From Pseudomonas synxantha (GTDB taxonomy: Bacteria > Pseudomonadota > Gammaproteobacteria > Pseudomonadales > Pseudomonadaceae), in the NCBI RefSeq assembly GCF_900105675.1, contig NZ_LT629786.1, positions 1,054,001 through 1,118,000 on the forward strand: DNA of 64,000 nt. The letters run 5' to 3'. The position numbers were made by a program, and so were the translations under genes. Below the pieces are notes generated by a model, which saw only the letters and a list, made by a program, of their open reading frames with translations, searched no databases and was not told where the DNA came from. Shown here piece after piece: positions 18,185-27,210 of the stretch (position 1 is its first letter; each line of letters opens with the position of its first letter).

Positions 18185-19657
18185 ATGGATGTGGCAATGA
18201 CCCGACAACAGGCACTCAAAAGCGAAATGGGCACGGTCTTCGAAACCGACCTGCCCGCACGTCTCGACCGCCTGCCCTGGGGCCGCTTCCACACCCTGCT
18301 GGTGTTTGCCCTGGGCATCACCTGGCTGCTCGACGGCCTGGAAGTGACCCTGGCCGGCTCGGTCTCCGGCGCCTTGAAGAACAGCCCCGAGCTGCGCATG
18401 AGCAACTTCGACATCGGCCTGGCCGGCGGCGTCTACATCGCCGGCGCTGTGCTTGGGGCCCTGCTGTTTGGCTGGCTCACCGACCGCCTGGGCCGGCGCA
18501 AGCTGTTTTTCATCACCCTGTGGCTGTACATCGGCGCCACCGCCGCCACGGCGTTTTCTTTCAGCCTGGAAACCTTCCTGCTGTTCCGCTTCCTGACCGG
18601 CATGGGCATCGGTGGCGAGTACACCGCGATCAACTCGACCATCCAGGAGTTCACCCCGGCGCGCTTTCGTGGCTGGGTCGACCTCACCATCAATGGCACC
18701 TTCTGGCTCGGCGCGGCCCTCGGTGCCGGCGGCGCAATTGTGCTGCTTGACCCTCAAGTGGTCGGCGGTGACCTTGGCTGGCGCCTGTGTTTCGGCATCG
18801 GCGCCGCCCTGGGCTTGATCATCCTGGTGATGCGCCTGTGGCTGCCCGAGAGCCCGCGCTGGCTGATGATCCACGGCCGGCACGACGAAGCCCGGCGCAT
18901 CGTCGAAGGCATCGAAGCGCGCCTGCGCGACACCGGCCACGAGCTGCCTGCCGTCACTGGTCCAGCGCTGCGCCTGCATGCCCGCGACTACACGCCCCTG
19001 GGCGAGATCTTCCACACCCTGTTCGTCAGCTATCGTCGCCGCGCTTTGGTCGGCATGACCTTGCTCACCGCCCAGGCGTTCTTCTACAACGCAATCTTCT
19101 TCACTTACGCCCTGGTGCTCACGGACTTCTACCAAGTCCCTGCCGAAAAAGTCGGCTGGTACGTGCTGCCACTGGCCCTAGGCAACTTCTGCGGCCCGCT
19201 GCTGCTGGGGCGCTTGTTCGACGTGATCGGCCGCCGGGTGATGATCAGCGCGACCTACGCGATCTCCGGCGTGCTGCTGGCGCTGAGTGGCTACGCGTTC
19301 CAACAGGGCTGGTTCGATGTGACCCAGCAGGCACTGGCGTGGATGGTGATCTTCTTCTTCGCCTCGGCGGCGGCGAGCTCGGCGTATTTGACCGTGGCGG
19401 AAACCTTCCCGCTGGAGATACGCGCACTGGCGATTGCGGTGTTTTATGCCTTCGGCACCGGGCTGGGCGGGATTATCGGCCCGACGTTGTTCGGGCAACT
19501 TATACAGACCCAGCAGCGCGGGAGTTTGCTGATTGGGTATTTGATCGGCGCAGGGTTGATGTGCGCGGCGGCGCTGGTGCAGGCGGTGTGGGGCGTGGCG
19601 GCGGAGCGCCAGGCGCTGGAGGCGGTGGCGCGGCCGTTGTCACAAGCTGAGGATTGA
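18185..19657 (+). CDS. MFS transporter (sugar/metabolite:proton symporter type)
   Basis: A 490-residue 12-TM major facilitator. The MFS A-motif is GWLTDRLGRRKLF between TM2 and TM3, repeated in the C-half as GRLFDVIGRRVMI; GIGGEYTAINSTIQEF in TM5 is typical of the metabolite:H+ symporter branch (aromatic acid/sugar porters). The start is uncertain between GTG 18176, ATG 18185 and ATG 18197; an AAGGAG lies at 18167-18172. There is no catabolic gene next to it, so the substrate is open. Confidence 0.87.
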   Translation: MDVAMTRQQALKSEMGTVFETDLPARLDRLPWGRFHTLLVFALGITWLLDGLEVTLAGSVSGALKNSPELRMSNFDIGLAGGVYIAGAVLGALLFGWLTDRLGRRKLFFITLWLYIGATAATAFSFSLETFLLFRFLTGMGIGGEYTAINSTIQEFTPARFRGWVDLTINGTFWLGAALGAGGAIVLLDPQVVGGDLGWRLCFGIGAALGLIILVMRLWLPESPRWLMIHGRHDEARRIVEGIEARLRDTGHELPAVTGPALRLHARDYTPLGEIFHTLFVSYRRRALVGMTLLTAQAFFYNAIFFTYALVLTDFYQVPAEKVGWYVLPLALGNFCGPLLLGRLFDVIGRRVMISATYAISGVLLALSGYAFQQGWFDVTQQALAWMVIFFFASAAASSAYLTVAETFPLEIRALAIAVFYAFGTGLGGIIGPTLFGQLIQTQQRGSLLIGYLIGAGLMCAAALVQAVWGVAAERQALEAVARPLSQAED

Positions 19658-19714
19658 GGGGCGCATCACTCACCTCAGCCCGCAACGCAGGCATGTGGGC
19701 TGCGCGTTAAAACA

Positions 19715-20158
19715 TCACTGCATGCTGATGTACTGGAAATGCGCCTGCGCTTTTTCGACCGCGCTGCGCACTGCGTCTTTTTGCGCTTCATTACCGGCGT
19801 AATAGATACGCATGCCACTCAAATCGACCGAATCAAACGCGTTCTTGATAATCGCCACGTCGAGCGCGGTACCCGCACCCATAATTAAAAAGCCGCTGTC
19901 GCCCGCGCTTTTTGCCTGCAGCAGGGCTTGCTTGAGAGCCGTTGCATTGGCGCCACCGCCCGCAGCAATCGCCATGCTGTCACCGATCAGGCCATGACTT
20001 GGTATTTTTACACTGGGCAGGCTCACGGTGGTCTGGCCAGCAGTAAGTGTCATGACGTGGGCGTCAGCGGCTTCCTGGTAAATCTGCTGGTCACTTTTAC
20101 CCGATGATGCACAACCTGCCAGGGTGACCAGTAAGGCCGCGGCTATTAACGCTTTCAT
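19715..20158 (-). CDS. Small lipoprotein, conserved Pseudomonas type
   Basis: A 147-residue protein with an N-terminal lipoprotein signal (MKALIAAALLVTLAGCASS, lipobox LAGC with Cys16). The ATG at 20158 has AAGGAG 6 nt upstream; a longer in-frame ORF to 20221 is not needed. The mature part is rich in Ala/Gly and ends HFQYISMQ; no enzymatic motif is visible. It is convergent with the MFS gene. Function unknown. Confidence 0.8.
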   Translation of the reverse strand: MKALIAAALLVTLAGCASSGKSDQQIYQEAADAHVMTLTAGQTTVSLPSVKIPSHGLIGDSMAIAAGGGANATALKQALLQAKSAGDSGFLIMGAGTALDVAIIKNAFDSVDLSGMRIYYAGNEAQKDAVRSAVEKAQAHFQYISMQ

Positions 20159-20363
20159 TGCATTCTCCTTGAAGGGGCGGGGGGCTCCGTGCGTAGGCAT
20201 GATAGGGATCGGGTGAGGCAATTGCTATAGAGTCTTCCGAGTGTTGAGCATGCGAGCGACGGCCTCGGCGCGTATTCCCTATAGGAATGCAGCAGATAAA
20301 ATTAATGAATTTTTCTTATCTCTGTGGGTGACGTAAGTTGCTTCAAGGCCACGGAGAACCGCC

Positions 20364-21083
20364 TTGAACTCGACCCCATCCAACCCTGCTGAAAAATTCG
20401 ATACCTCAAGAGCCAGTGAATACGCACGCCAGAGCCGTATTGCCCTGGCGGGATATGATGCCTGCCAGGATCTGGCCGCCTGCATGCTGGCGGCAAGCCT
20501 TGGCGATGCGCCCTCGGCCAACATACTCGTGGTCGGCGCGGGCGGTACGGCGCAGGAGATCATAGCCATGGCCGGGCTCGAGCCGGGCTGGCGCTTCATG
20601 GCCGTTGATCCTTCCCAGCCGATGCTGGAAGCAGCAAGGCAGCAGTTGCAAGCCAACCACTTGCTTGAAAGAACCACCCTGCATCTTGGGCACCTCGAAG
20701 ACCTGCCAGCAGATGCGTCATACGACGCCGCCACCTTGATCGGTGTACTCCACCATCTGGAGGGAGATGAGGCCAAGCGCCAGATTCTGCAATCGATCCG
20801 GGCGCATCTCAAACCGGGTGCACCGCTGATTGTCGCGGGCAATCACTATGCTTACGCCAGCCAGCCGTTACTGCTGGCGGCCTGGGGGCAACGGTGGCGC
20901 CAGCATGGAGCCAGCGCGGACGAAGTAAAGGCCAAGCTCGGGAAAATCCTCCAAGGCGCCGACCCTCCACATTCCGAAGCAGCGGTTCAGAAACTGTTGC
21001 ACGACGGCGGGTTTGGCGACGCGACGCGTTTCTTCAGCAGCCTTTTCTGGGGGGCCTGGTTGACGTGTAAAGCGGGGGAGTGA
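20364..21083 (+). CDS. Class I SAM-dependent methyltransferase
   Basis: A 239-residue methyltransferase. Motif I is ILVVGAGGTAQEI (about residues 53-65), the acidic loop after strand 2 is MAVDPSQPML, and motif III/IV correspond to YDAATLIGVLHHL and LKPGAPLIVAG. The substrate is unknown. The start is a TTG at 20364 with GGAG about 8 nt upstream; no ATG fits. Stands alone between lipoprotein genes. Confidence 0.83.
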   Translation: MNSTPSNPAEKFDTSRASEYARQSRIALAGYDACQDLAACMLAASLGDAPSANILVVGAGGTAQEIIAMAGLEPGWRFMAVDPSQPMLEAARQQLQANHLLERTTLHLGHLEDLPADASYDAATLIGVLHHLEGDEAKRQILQSIRAHLKPGAPLIVAGNHYAYASQPLLLAAWGQRWRQHGASADEVKAKLGKILQGADPPHSEAAVQKLLHDGGFGDATRFFSSLFWGAWLTCKAGE

Positions 21084-21093
21084 AAGGTCGATT

Positions 21094-21459
21094 TCAGATC
21101 GCCCGCACATTGGCCAATCGCCGATGCCAATCGCCGCCATGCTGGTGATGGCATTCCTCTTCGGAGTCGAAACTGACGCAACGGGCCATGTGCGTAACCT
21201 GCACGCCAGCGTCATCCAGCGCCGCGGCGGTCAGCTCGCGCATGCGTGCGTCGGCCCCGGTGGAGAAGGCGTGCTCCTTGCTCGCACGGCTGTCGAACAC
21301 CCAGGTCACGCGCAGGCTTTGGGGGAAGGCGCGGTAGTCGACGGTGTGGGTCAACCAGTCGAAGCCCGGTATTTCAGCTTTCGCGATTTCGCAGGCTTCG
21401 GTCAGGGTTGCGATGAGACGACGTTCAATACGTGCATGATCGCGTGAGGCAGGCGGCAT
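21094..21459 (-). CDS. Conserved hypothetical protein
   Basis: A 121-residue soluble protein without a recognised domain. It is rich in charged residues and begins MPPASRDHARIERRLIATLT; a His/Cys/Glu cluster (CVSFDSEEECHHQHGGDWHRR) near the C-terminus could bind metal. Such proteins are found in pseudomonads and sometimes annotated as Fis-like, which the sequence does not support. It is convergent with the methyltransferase gene, the stops being about 10 bp apart. Confidence 0.65.
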   Translation of the reverse strand: MPPASRDHARIERRLIATLTEACEIAKAEIPGFDWLTHTVDYRAFPQSLRVTWVFDSRASKEHAFSTGADARMRELTAAALDDAGVQVTHMARCVSFDSEEECHHQHGGDWHRRLANVRAI

Positions 21460-21477
21460 AAAGGCGCTCCAACGGGC

Positions 21478-21777
21478 TTATGGCTTGTCGCCCTCGCAAA
21501 TGGCTTTCAGACCCAGCACGGTAGTAGGCGTCGGGCCCAGATGGGAGGTCGTGCTCACCAGCATATTGGCGCCGGTGTCACCTTCCAAGCGATAAGGCTT
21601 GCCGTTACAGACCTTTGCGGCTTTCTGGTTGATATTTTCCAGCAAGCCCTCCCTGGAGTTGAAGATGCTGCCATGGCTGCTGATCATGTATTCACCCGGG
21701 GCAACTTCATTGGCGCCGGTGAATGTGCAGCCGCTCAAAGCCAGGGTGATGCATCCAAGCGAGAGTAATTTTTTCAA
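21478..21777 (-). CDS. Small lipoprotein
   Basis: A 99-residue protein with a clear lipoprotein signal (MKKLLSLGCITLALSGCTF; lipobox LSGC, Cys17). The mature part contains two further Cys (VCNGK, AICEG) that could form a disulfide and a YMISSHGS segment. No function known. It lies in a minus-strand run of short genes (21094-22654) that may be transcribed together. Confidence 0.75.
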   Translation of the reverse strand: MKKLLSLGCITLALSGCTFTGANEVAPGEYMISSHGSIFNSREGLLENINQKAAKVCNGKPYRLEGDTGANMLVSTTSHLGPTPTTVLGLKAICEGDKP

Positions 21778-21835
21778 GTCCGTGAATCCTGGGAGTGGGT
21801 TGGGGCGTCAGGCGATAGGCTGATCAGCGCGAGGG

Positions 21836-22078
21836 TTATTGCAGCGAGGGGCGCAAGCGTTGCCACTCATTCCAGCAATCCTCGGCAATGATATCCGGGT
21901 AACCCCGCTCTTGTTCCATCGCCAGCGCGGTGGAGAAGGTTACCGCAATGCAAGTGGCTTGGTCGCGGATATTGCAGACTTCGACTTCGCTGAGGGGGGC
22001 GCCTTTTTTCGATTCGGCGGCTGTCAGCACGGCGGCGAGGGCGGGGACGAAAACCAGGCAGAGGGGCTCGGTGGGCAT
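21836..22078 (-). CDS. Small hypothetical protein
   Basis: An 80-residue protein starting MPTEPLCLVFVPALAAVLTA, a short hydrophobic N-terminus that could be a signal or anchor, followed by a polar part with three Cys (EVCNIRDQATCIAV, EDCWNEW). No domain recognised. It lies between a small lipoprotein gene and a GNAT gene on the same strand, and its codon use is ordinary for the window, which supports it being real. Confidence 0.5.
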   Translation of the reverse strand: MPTEPLCLVFVPALAAVLTAAESKKGAPLSEVEVCNIRDQATCIAVTFSTALAMEQERGYPDIIAEDCWNEWQRLRPSLQ

Positions 22079-22111
22079 CGGCTTTATTCCTGAGTGGGGT
22101 GGGTGGCGCGC

Positions 22112-22654
22112 TTATTGTTCAGGGTTGATCAGTGATCTCAGCGTATGGTCCTCCCAGACGCCGGCAATTTTCAAATAGGCTCGCGCATAACCTTCCTTCT
22201 CAAACCCCAGCGATTCCAGAAGACGTTCACTTCGCACATTGCGGGGTAAATGATTGGCCATGATCCGGTGAAGGCCCAGTTGCTCAAAACAGTGACGGTT
22301 GGTGACCTGAAGTGTCTTTTTCATCAGGCCGCGACCTTGGGCCGATTCCGCCAGCGAGAAGCCGAGATGACAGGCCTGAAAAACCCCCTTCACAATGTTC
22401 GCGTAGTTACACCGCGCTAGAACCTCTCCGTTCTCGGGCTCAAGCAAGAGGAAAAACAGAGCATTGCCAGCTTGCATACTCTTTACCTGCTGCTCGACCC
22501 TGGCCTTGGCGCTGCCCGTTGTGAAATATTCCTCATCCCTGAGCGGCTCCCAGGGTTGCAGATGCCTGCGGTTAACGCGTTCGTAACGGCTGATCCGCTC
22601 GAAATCGTCACGCGACAATGGCCGAAGGCAGTAGCCCTCAACGCAATACTCCAT
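22112..22654 (-). CDS. RimJ/RimL-type GNAT acetyltransferase
   Basis: A 180-residue GNAT. It shows the RimJ/RimL pattern: [15 protein letters not shown] at the start, then [43 protein letters not shown] with the acetyl-CoA loop QGRGLM, and [29 protein letters not shown] at the C-terminus. Relatives acetylate ribosomal-protein N-termini or small amines. The ATG at 22654 has GGAGG 5 nt upstream; an in-frame TTG at 22675 is less likely. Confidence 0.85.
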   Translation of the reverse strand: MEYCVEGYCLRPLSRDDFERISRYERVNRRHLQPWEPLRDEEYFTTGSAKARVEQQVKSMQAGNALFFLLLEPENGEVLARCNYANIVKGVFQACHLGFSLAESAQGRGLMKKTLQVTNRHCFEQLGLHRIMANHLPRNVRSERLLESLGFEKEGYARAYLKIAGVWEDHTLRSLINPEQ

Positions 22655-22815
22655 AAACCCCTCCAGATTTATCAATGCCCCGACGCTGACTGCGTAACCG
22701 CGAAGAATAGCGCCGCTGCGCGTAAAGCGACCCCTTTCACGGCAAACAGGTCTACCATACCTGCCCCGGCAGTGGTTCCACTCGCTCCCGAACTCAATTT
22801 TTCAAGGTAGCGATA

Positions 22816-23049
22816 ATGTCCATCGACCAGATCTCCCTCCCCAAAGGCGTAGGCCCCCACGCCGCCAAGCTTCTTGACGCTATTACTGGCGCCTCCACCC
22901 ATGAAGAACTTAACCGTGCTGGCGGTAAAGCCGAGGGTTTTGTGTTGGGTTTGGAGGCTACCAAGGCGATCAAAAGCCAAATTGCAGAGTCGCTGTATGT
23001 GGCTTATGACGACGCCGCGAGCAATCGGGCGAGTGAGTTGAAGGGCTAA
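22816..23049 (+). CDS. Small hypothetical protein with a decayed paralogue next to the DRT3 genes
   Basis: A 77-residue soluble protein (MSIDQISLPKGVGPHAAKLL at the start). No domain recognised. It is notable because its C-terminal third (TKAIKSQIAESLYVAYDDAA) recurs as a frameshifted remnant at 38757-38876, at the edge of the reverse-transcriptase locus. That recurrence, with many third-base differences, supports both being derived from a true protein-coding gene. Confidence 0.65.
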   Translation: MSIDQISLPKGVGPHAAKLLDAITGASTHEELNRAGGKAEGFVLGLEATKAIKSQIAESLYVAYDDAASNRASELKG

Positions 23050-23115
23050 TGTGAGTCAGTCCATGGCTGCGGGATGAGGCCATACCATCCCTTCAACTCA
23101 TCAAGGGCTAATGGA

Positions 23116-23559
23116 ATGGCACTACGACTCAGACAAGCACGTGTGACCGATCTTCCGGCCATCTACCGCGGCGAGGAGAGCTATATCCGCTGTTGGGAGC
23201 CCGAGCATGAAGCATCCTGGCGCGCCCAACTGGAACGGCACCTGACGCGTTGGGTAGATAATTTTGATCGTCTGAATGTCGCGCTTATGGGTAATACCTT
23301 CGCGGGTTACTCACTCTGGACGCCAGAGCAGAATTACGCAGAACTTTGCACTATCCATGTCATGCCAGAACATCGGCGTAGCGGGGTAGGCATAGCGCTG
23401 TTGGAAGCCTATGCCCTGGACGCGGTACAGCACGGATTCACGCAATTGCGGCTGAGTGTGCGACCTGATAACCCCGCGAAGAGGATGTACGAGAAGGCAG
23501 GGTTTGTGTGCAGCGGTACCGGGGCACATGATTACTTGACGTATAAGCGACACGCGTGA
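23116..23559 (+). CDS. GNAT-family N-acetyltransferase
   Basis: A 147-residue GNAT starting MALRLRQARVTDLPAIYRGE. The acetyl-CoA loop is EHRRSGVGIALLEAY, preceded by YAELCTIHVMP, and the C-terminal LRLSVRPDNPAKRMYEKAGF is standard. I prefer the ATG at 23116, which matches GNAT N-termini; an in-frame ATG at 23074 is possible. Its stop is 62 bp before a decayed second GNAT copy. Confidence 0.83.
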   Translation: MALRLRQARVTDLPAIYRGEESYIRCWEPEHEASWRAQLERHLTRWVDNFDRLNVALMGNTFAGYSLWTPEQNYAELCTIHVMPEHRRSGVGIALLEAYALDAVQHGFTQLRLSVRPDNPAKRMYEKAGFVCSGTGAHDYLTYKRHA

Positions 23560-23621
23560 AGCGAACCGCTTGGTATTTTCACGGCATAAATGGATTAATG
23601 GCCCCCAGGAAGGAAAACGCC

Positions 23622-23741
23622 ATGCCAGTAGACACCCACCCAATCCGCATTCTCTCGCAACGCCTTAGCATTGAGCCCTTCTGCGAGCAGAATGCTGTCG
23701 GAAAAATATGATTCGGTGTGTACCAGATAGCGGTGGTTTAA
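23622..23741 (+). pseudogene. Internally deleted copy of the GNAT gene at 34346
   Basis: The first 67 bases, from ATGCCAGTAGAC to TTCTGCGAGC, match the intact GNAT gene at 34346-34861, and the last roughly 45 bases match its 3' end (AAATATGATTCGGT...GTTTAA). About 400 bp of the middle is missing, leaving a 29-codon reading frame that ends at 23711. The homology continues about 50 bp upstream (CACGGCATAAATGG, AGGAAGGAAA) and about 60 bp downstream. This is a dead duplicate. Confidence 0.9.
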
Positions 23742-23756
23742 CCCTGGATATTACGT

Positions 23757-23810
23757 TGGCCGATTGCTGTCCTTCACGAACGGCAGAAATCGGCCAACAG
23801 CGGACGCTCG
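23757..23810. repeat. Short stem-loop repeat, copy 1 of 3
   Basis: GGCCGATTGCTGTCCTTCAC at 23758-23777, then ATCGGCC at 23789-23795 forms a 7-bp stem with GGCCGAT, followed by AACAGCGGACG. Related copies lie at 25545-25595 and 34876-34916. No coding sense is apparent. Confidence 0.6.
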
Positions 23811-23895
23811 CGGCTTAGCTCAGATCTTACGTATACAGTAATATCCGTCTGCACCGCCCAAGCTATGGAGTCGGGCTATTAGCCATGAGGATCAA

Positions 23896-24525
23896 GTGAA
23901 TCTACAACTTGAAATTGAGAGGATCTTTGGGGGTAAAGCATTTGCCAGGCCACTTTTCTATTCCTATCCAGGAGGTCTGCGTTTTGAGCTCTCTGAAACT
24001 GGCGGAGTGATTGAGCAATTTCTAACAGCACTACGAAAATCAACAAAGATCTGCAGCGATATCTTCCTTGATGACGCGACGCTTGTTGCTTGTCTGCGCA
24101 TTCATTCTGGCAGCAACCGATTTGCTCATCGGCCCCTGATTCACGCTCTTCGATCTGCCGGCATTAACATACCCACGGAATTCTCAGTCTGGAGTGAGGA
24201 GATAGATCCGGAGGAATGGTTTTGCGAAAGGGAGCCGGAGTATTGGATCAACATCGCATTTGAAGCGCCTGCGACTCTGCTTCAAGCATTTCTTTGGTGT
24301 GCTTTGGCTAGGGACTTTGCCGCAATTCAGCCTAAACCCAACTGCGTTTTATACCTCTTCAATTTGAAGAAGCACGTCATGGTTTTTCCCTACGACGATA
24401 GAGGTATGGATGTGGTCGGCCCCAACAAAGATCTGCTTTCACAGCTGTATCGTCTGCATCATACATACCTGCTGGATTACGACCGACACACGATGGACAC
24501 CACATTTGCAGGGCCTGCGCGCTAG
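23896..24525 (+). CDS. DUF3885-family protein
   Basis: A 209-residue soluble protein. The N-terminal stretch ARPLFYSYPGGLRFELSETG and the later VLYLFNLKKHVMVFPYDDRGMDVVGPNKDLLSQLYRLHHTYLLDYDR match the DUF3885 pattern as I know it. Family function is unknown; members often sit in contact-dependent toxin or immunity clusters. The GTG at 23896 is preceded by GAGG 5 nt upstream. Base composition is lower in GC than the core genes here, which suggests acquisition. Confidence 0.7.
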   Translation: MNLQLEIERIFGGKAFARPLFYSYPGGLRFELSETGGVIEQFLTALRKSTKICSDIFLDDATLVACLRIHSGSNRFAHRPLIHALRSAGINIPTEFSVWSEEIDPEEWFCEREPEYWINIAFEAPATLLQAFLWCALARDFAAIQPKPNCVLYLFNLKKHVMVFPYDDRGMDVVGPNKDLLSQLYRLHHTYLLDYDRHTMDTTFAGPAR

Positions 24526-24816
24526 CCTCATTGCTTACATTGGAGCTGAAATCGTGCCCACAGCCCACATGGCCACCGTCTCCTTTGGGTCGGAAGGGGT
24601 CGATCGCGAGCAGCGATGTCAGCCGTCCGCAGCTTCCTGCCAATCGTCGAGGCCGGATGCCGCAAGGCCGTCTCACAGGTATCACGATGAGTCAGAAAGC
24701 TCGCTTATGTGACCTTTTCAACAAAGTTGCTCGATGCGGCCTTTAACCCTATTGTTCTCTGCAATCCGGTCGATACAAAACCAGCTCGTCTCCCTTCCAG
24801 TCTTTTTGCCGTCGGT
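24526..24816. other. Gap without an assigned gene
   Basis: 291 bp between the DUF3885 gene and the likely start of the next lipoprotein. Short ORFs on both strands show no recognisable protein, and no repeat or terminator stands out. Confidence 0.4.
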
Positions 24817-25317
24817 GTGAAGTTGATTAAATCCTCTGTAATCTCATGCCTAGCATTGCTGACCGGTTGCGTTGGTCACTACCAGCAGCCAGCGCCGGAC
24901 GCAGCGCATGCAACACTGGAGGCCAAGTGGGGCAGTAACAATTTAGTATCTGGGGGCTCTCAAGCGTTTTACGCGTTTTATGATAACAACTGCAATGACA
25001 CGGAAGAGACCGGCGTACTGGGTGGAATTTCAGCGTCGAACCCCGAAATTAATCGTTTTTTGATCAAACCTGAGAGACGTATTTACCTGAACGCTCTCAG
25101 TACGGGCGTAAAAAATCGCAAGACCACTGATGAGTCACTTATTCACAAAAGTTGTTTGACCATCCGCAGCTTCATCCCCCACACGGGAGCGACCTATCGG
25201 ATAACCTTGTCGACTCCTGACTCCGGCTGTTCATTAGAAGTGATAGATGTACAAACAGGAAAAGTGCCAGACACCCTCATGGTCGAACCAGTTTCAAAGG
25301 AATGTGGTTTGAACTAG
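24817..25317 (+). CDS. Putative lipoprotein, unknown function
   Basis: Within a longer open frame (from 24709) lies a lipoprotein signal, VKLIKSSVISCLALLTGCVG, with lipobox LTGC. I therefore place the start at the GTG at 24817 (166 residues), though it lacks an obvious ribosome-binding site. The mature protein carries four further Cys (DNNCND, KSCLT, SGCSL, KECGLN), suggesting two disulfides, and predicted beta structure (GATYRITLSTPDSGCSLEVID). No family recognised. AT-richer than the surrounding core genes. Confidence 0.6.
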   Translation: MKLIKSSVISCLALLTGCVGHYQQPAPDAAHATLEAKWGSNNLVSGGSQAFYAFYDNNCNDTEETGVLGGISASNPEINRFLIKPERRIYLNALSTGVKNRKTTDESLIHKSCLTIRSFIPHTGATYRITLSTPDSGCSLEVIDVQTGKVPDTLMVEPVSKECGLN

Positions 25318-25629
25318 TCCCGCGTTGTAAGGGTGCCAGACCGCGAACAACCGACTCAGGCAGGTATTAACCGGTAGCTGAGGGATTTGCTTCTCAACCC
25401 GTAGCAACCGCAGAGACGTTGAGCCGTTACTTTCCGAACTGTTTCGTTCTGTGCAGAGCCTTTTTTCGGCCTGAAGCCCATTGACCTAAACCAGTGGGAA
25501 AAGTGAGCGGCTGTGCACTCAGCAACGGTTGGACCGCCTGCAATTGGCCGACTGCGTCCCTTCACGACAGGCACCAACCGGCCAGAAGCGGACCTTCATC
25601 GTCCGAATTGAAAGCCCACGTTTTTTACC
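25318..25629. repeat. Gap containing stem-loop repeat copy 2 of 3
   Basis: The only structure seen in this 312-bp gap is at 25545-25595: TGGCCGACTGCGTCCCTTCA, then CCGGCCAGAAGCGGACCTT, a diverged relative of the repeats at 23757 and 34876. The rest shows nothing identifiable. Confidence 0.5.
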
Positions 25630-26511
25630 TCAGGGATTTGTAACTCCTCTGCCAAATTTGCTGGCAAGCATTTCCCGTACAGCACCGACCAAATGAGACT
25701 CGCCAGCACGCGCAGGTAACAGGCTGAACTCAACATCGGGTAAAGTCGGCAAGCGGAGGGCCGGCCGGCAAACCTCTGCCCCCAGCGGAACCGCGGAGGC
25801 ATTCAGACAAGCGACGCCCAGCCCTGCCATCAGTGCTGATTGCAGCCCTGCCACTCCGGACGCGGAATGGGCAATCACATAAGGCACTTTGTGTGCGTCC
25901 AGCGTCTCTCGGGTTAGGCGTTGGAGGCTGCATCCCTCCGGCAGCACCAAAAGTGGCAACACGCTATCTTCTTCACCCTTCGGCTCTAACCCCGAGGCTG
26001 ATACCCAATGCAATGCTTCCCGACGCACCGGAATACCCTCGGGAAAGCTGCGGCCGTCGAGTATGCGCATTGAAAGGCCGATATCAAAGTCTCCAACATC
26101 TGCCCCGCCCTCTATTTGCAGGCTCTTTCGCACCGACACATGCACTCGAAGGCGTGGGTAGCTCAGGCGCAGTTGTTTCAATAACTCAGCAATCGAGCCA
26201 GGTAAGAAGTAGTCGGTGATTGCCAATCTTAATTCGCCGGCGAACGTCACTCCACGTACGTCTTCAAGAGCGCGATCACTCAAGGCCAATAGTTCTCGTG
26301 CATGCGCCATCAATCGCTGCCCCGCCGGCGTAGGCCGAACCCCCTTTTTGCCCCGTTCCAGCAGCGTTACCCCGGTGAATGCTTCGAGCTTACGTAATTG
26401 TTCGCTCAACGCCGATTGCGACCGGCATAAGTGCGGCGCTGCTTTCGAAAGGCTGCCTGAATCGATGGCAACGGTGAAAGATCGCAAGAGATCCAAGTCA
26501 AGGGGGCGCAT
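25630..26511 (-). CDS. LysR-family transcriptional regulator
   Basis: A 293-residue LysR regulator. The winged HTH is at residues 1-60 (LLRSFTVAIDSGSLSKAAPH, SQSALSEQLRKLE) and the effector domain of periplasmic-binding-protein type follows. I prefer the second ATG (26511), which has AGGA 5 nt upstream, over 26517. It is divergent from the tautomerase gene at 26621; a GATA-N6-TATC dyad (26536-26549) in the shared promoter is a possible binding site (weak). The likely target is the tautomerase (inference). Confidence 0.88.
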   Translation of the reverse strand: MRPLDLDLLRSFTVAIDSGSLSKAAPHLCRSQSALSEQLRKLEAFTGVTLLERGKKGVRPTPAGQRLMAHARELLALSDRALEDVRGVTFAGELRLAITDYFLPGSIAELLKQLRLSYPRLRVHVSVRKSLQIEGGADVGDFDIGLSMRILDGRSFPEGIPVRREALHWVSASGLEPKGEEDSVLPLLVLPEGCSLQRLTRETLDAHKVPYVIAHSASGVAGLQSALMAGLGVACLNASAVPLGAEVCRPALRLPTLPDVEFSLLPARAGESHLVGAVREMLASKFGRGVTNP

Positions 26512-26620
26512 GTTCATCCTGCTGTTTTTCCGATAGATAGATGCATATCTTCCGGCTTTTCAGCGGCATCGCAACTTCTTACTCTGCGCTGGACATTCAT
26601 TACCCGCAAAGGAGTTCAAC

Positions 26621-27040
26621 ATGCCCGGCATTACACTCAAGATTTCTGGCGAGCCAAACCTTGACCTGATCCATAGCATCGTCCCCAAACTCACCACTCT
26701 GACCTGTGAACTACTGGAAAAACGACCGGATCAGACATTGGTAATGGTGCAGTTCCTTCCTCATGCGCAGTGGTTCATCGACAGTCGTTCGCTGGCCCAA
26801 CAAGGGCTTAACTCCTTCCGTCTGGAGGTCACCATCACAGATGAAACCAATACCAAGGCCCAGAAGGCACGCTTTCTGCGCGAGGCTTTCGAACTGTTGG
26901 CAACAGAAATAGGAAATGTACATGCGCACTCAAACATCCATGTGATCGACTGCCGTGCCAGTGCCTACGGCTATGGTGGGTTGAGCCAGGAGTACAAGCT
27001 CCATCACCCTTACTCCCCAGATTCACCTCGTCCGGCATAA
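26621..27040 (+). CDS. 4-oxalocrotonate tautomerase-superfamily protein
   Basis: A 139-residue protein starting Met-Pro; after Met removal, Pro1 would be the catalytic base of the tautomerase superfamily. The length (about twice 4-OT) matches fused-subunit or MIF-like members, with a second beta-alpha-beta unit around residues 60-110. The substrate is unknown. AAAGGAG precedes the ATG. Divergent LysR gene upstream. Confidence 0.75.
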   Translation: MPGITLKISGEPNLDLIHSIVPKLTTLTCELLEKRPDQTLVMVQFLPHAQWFIDSRSLAQQGLNSFRLEVTITDETNTKAQKARFLREAFELLATEIGNVHAHSNIHVIDCRASAYGYGGLSQEYKLHHPYSPDSPRPA

Positions 27041-27210
27041 AGGAGTTCACATAGGTACTGACTTCGGTGGGATGACCGCTTTGGGTCGGTAGTAGCCTGT
27101 GGCTACCGGACAGACGCAGCTCTGTCAGCTCGCTTAGCCTCTAAAGCCCGGCGAGCGTTGAGCTTTTAGGCGTGCTGATGCGTAAGGCGGCAGAGTAGTC
27201 GTAGCGAACG

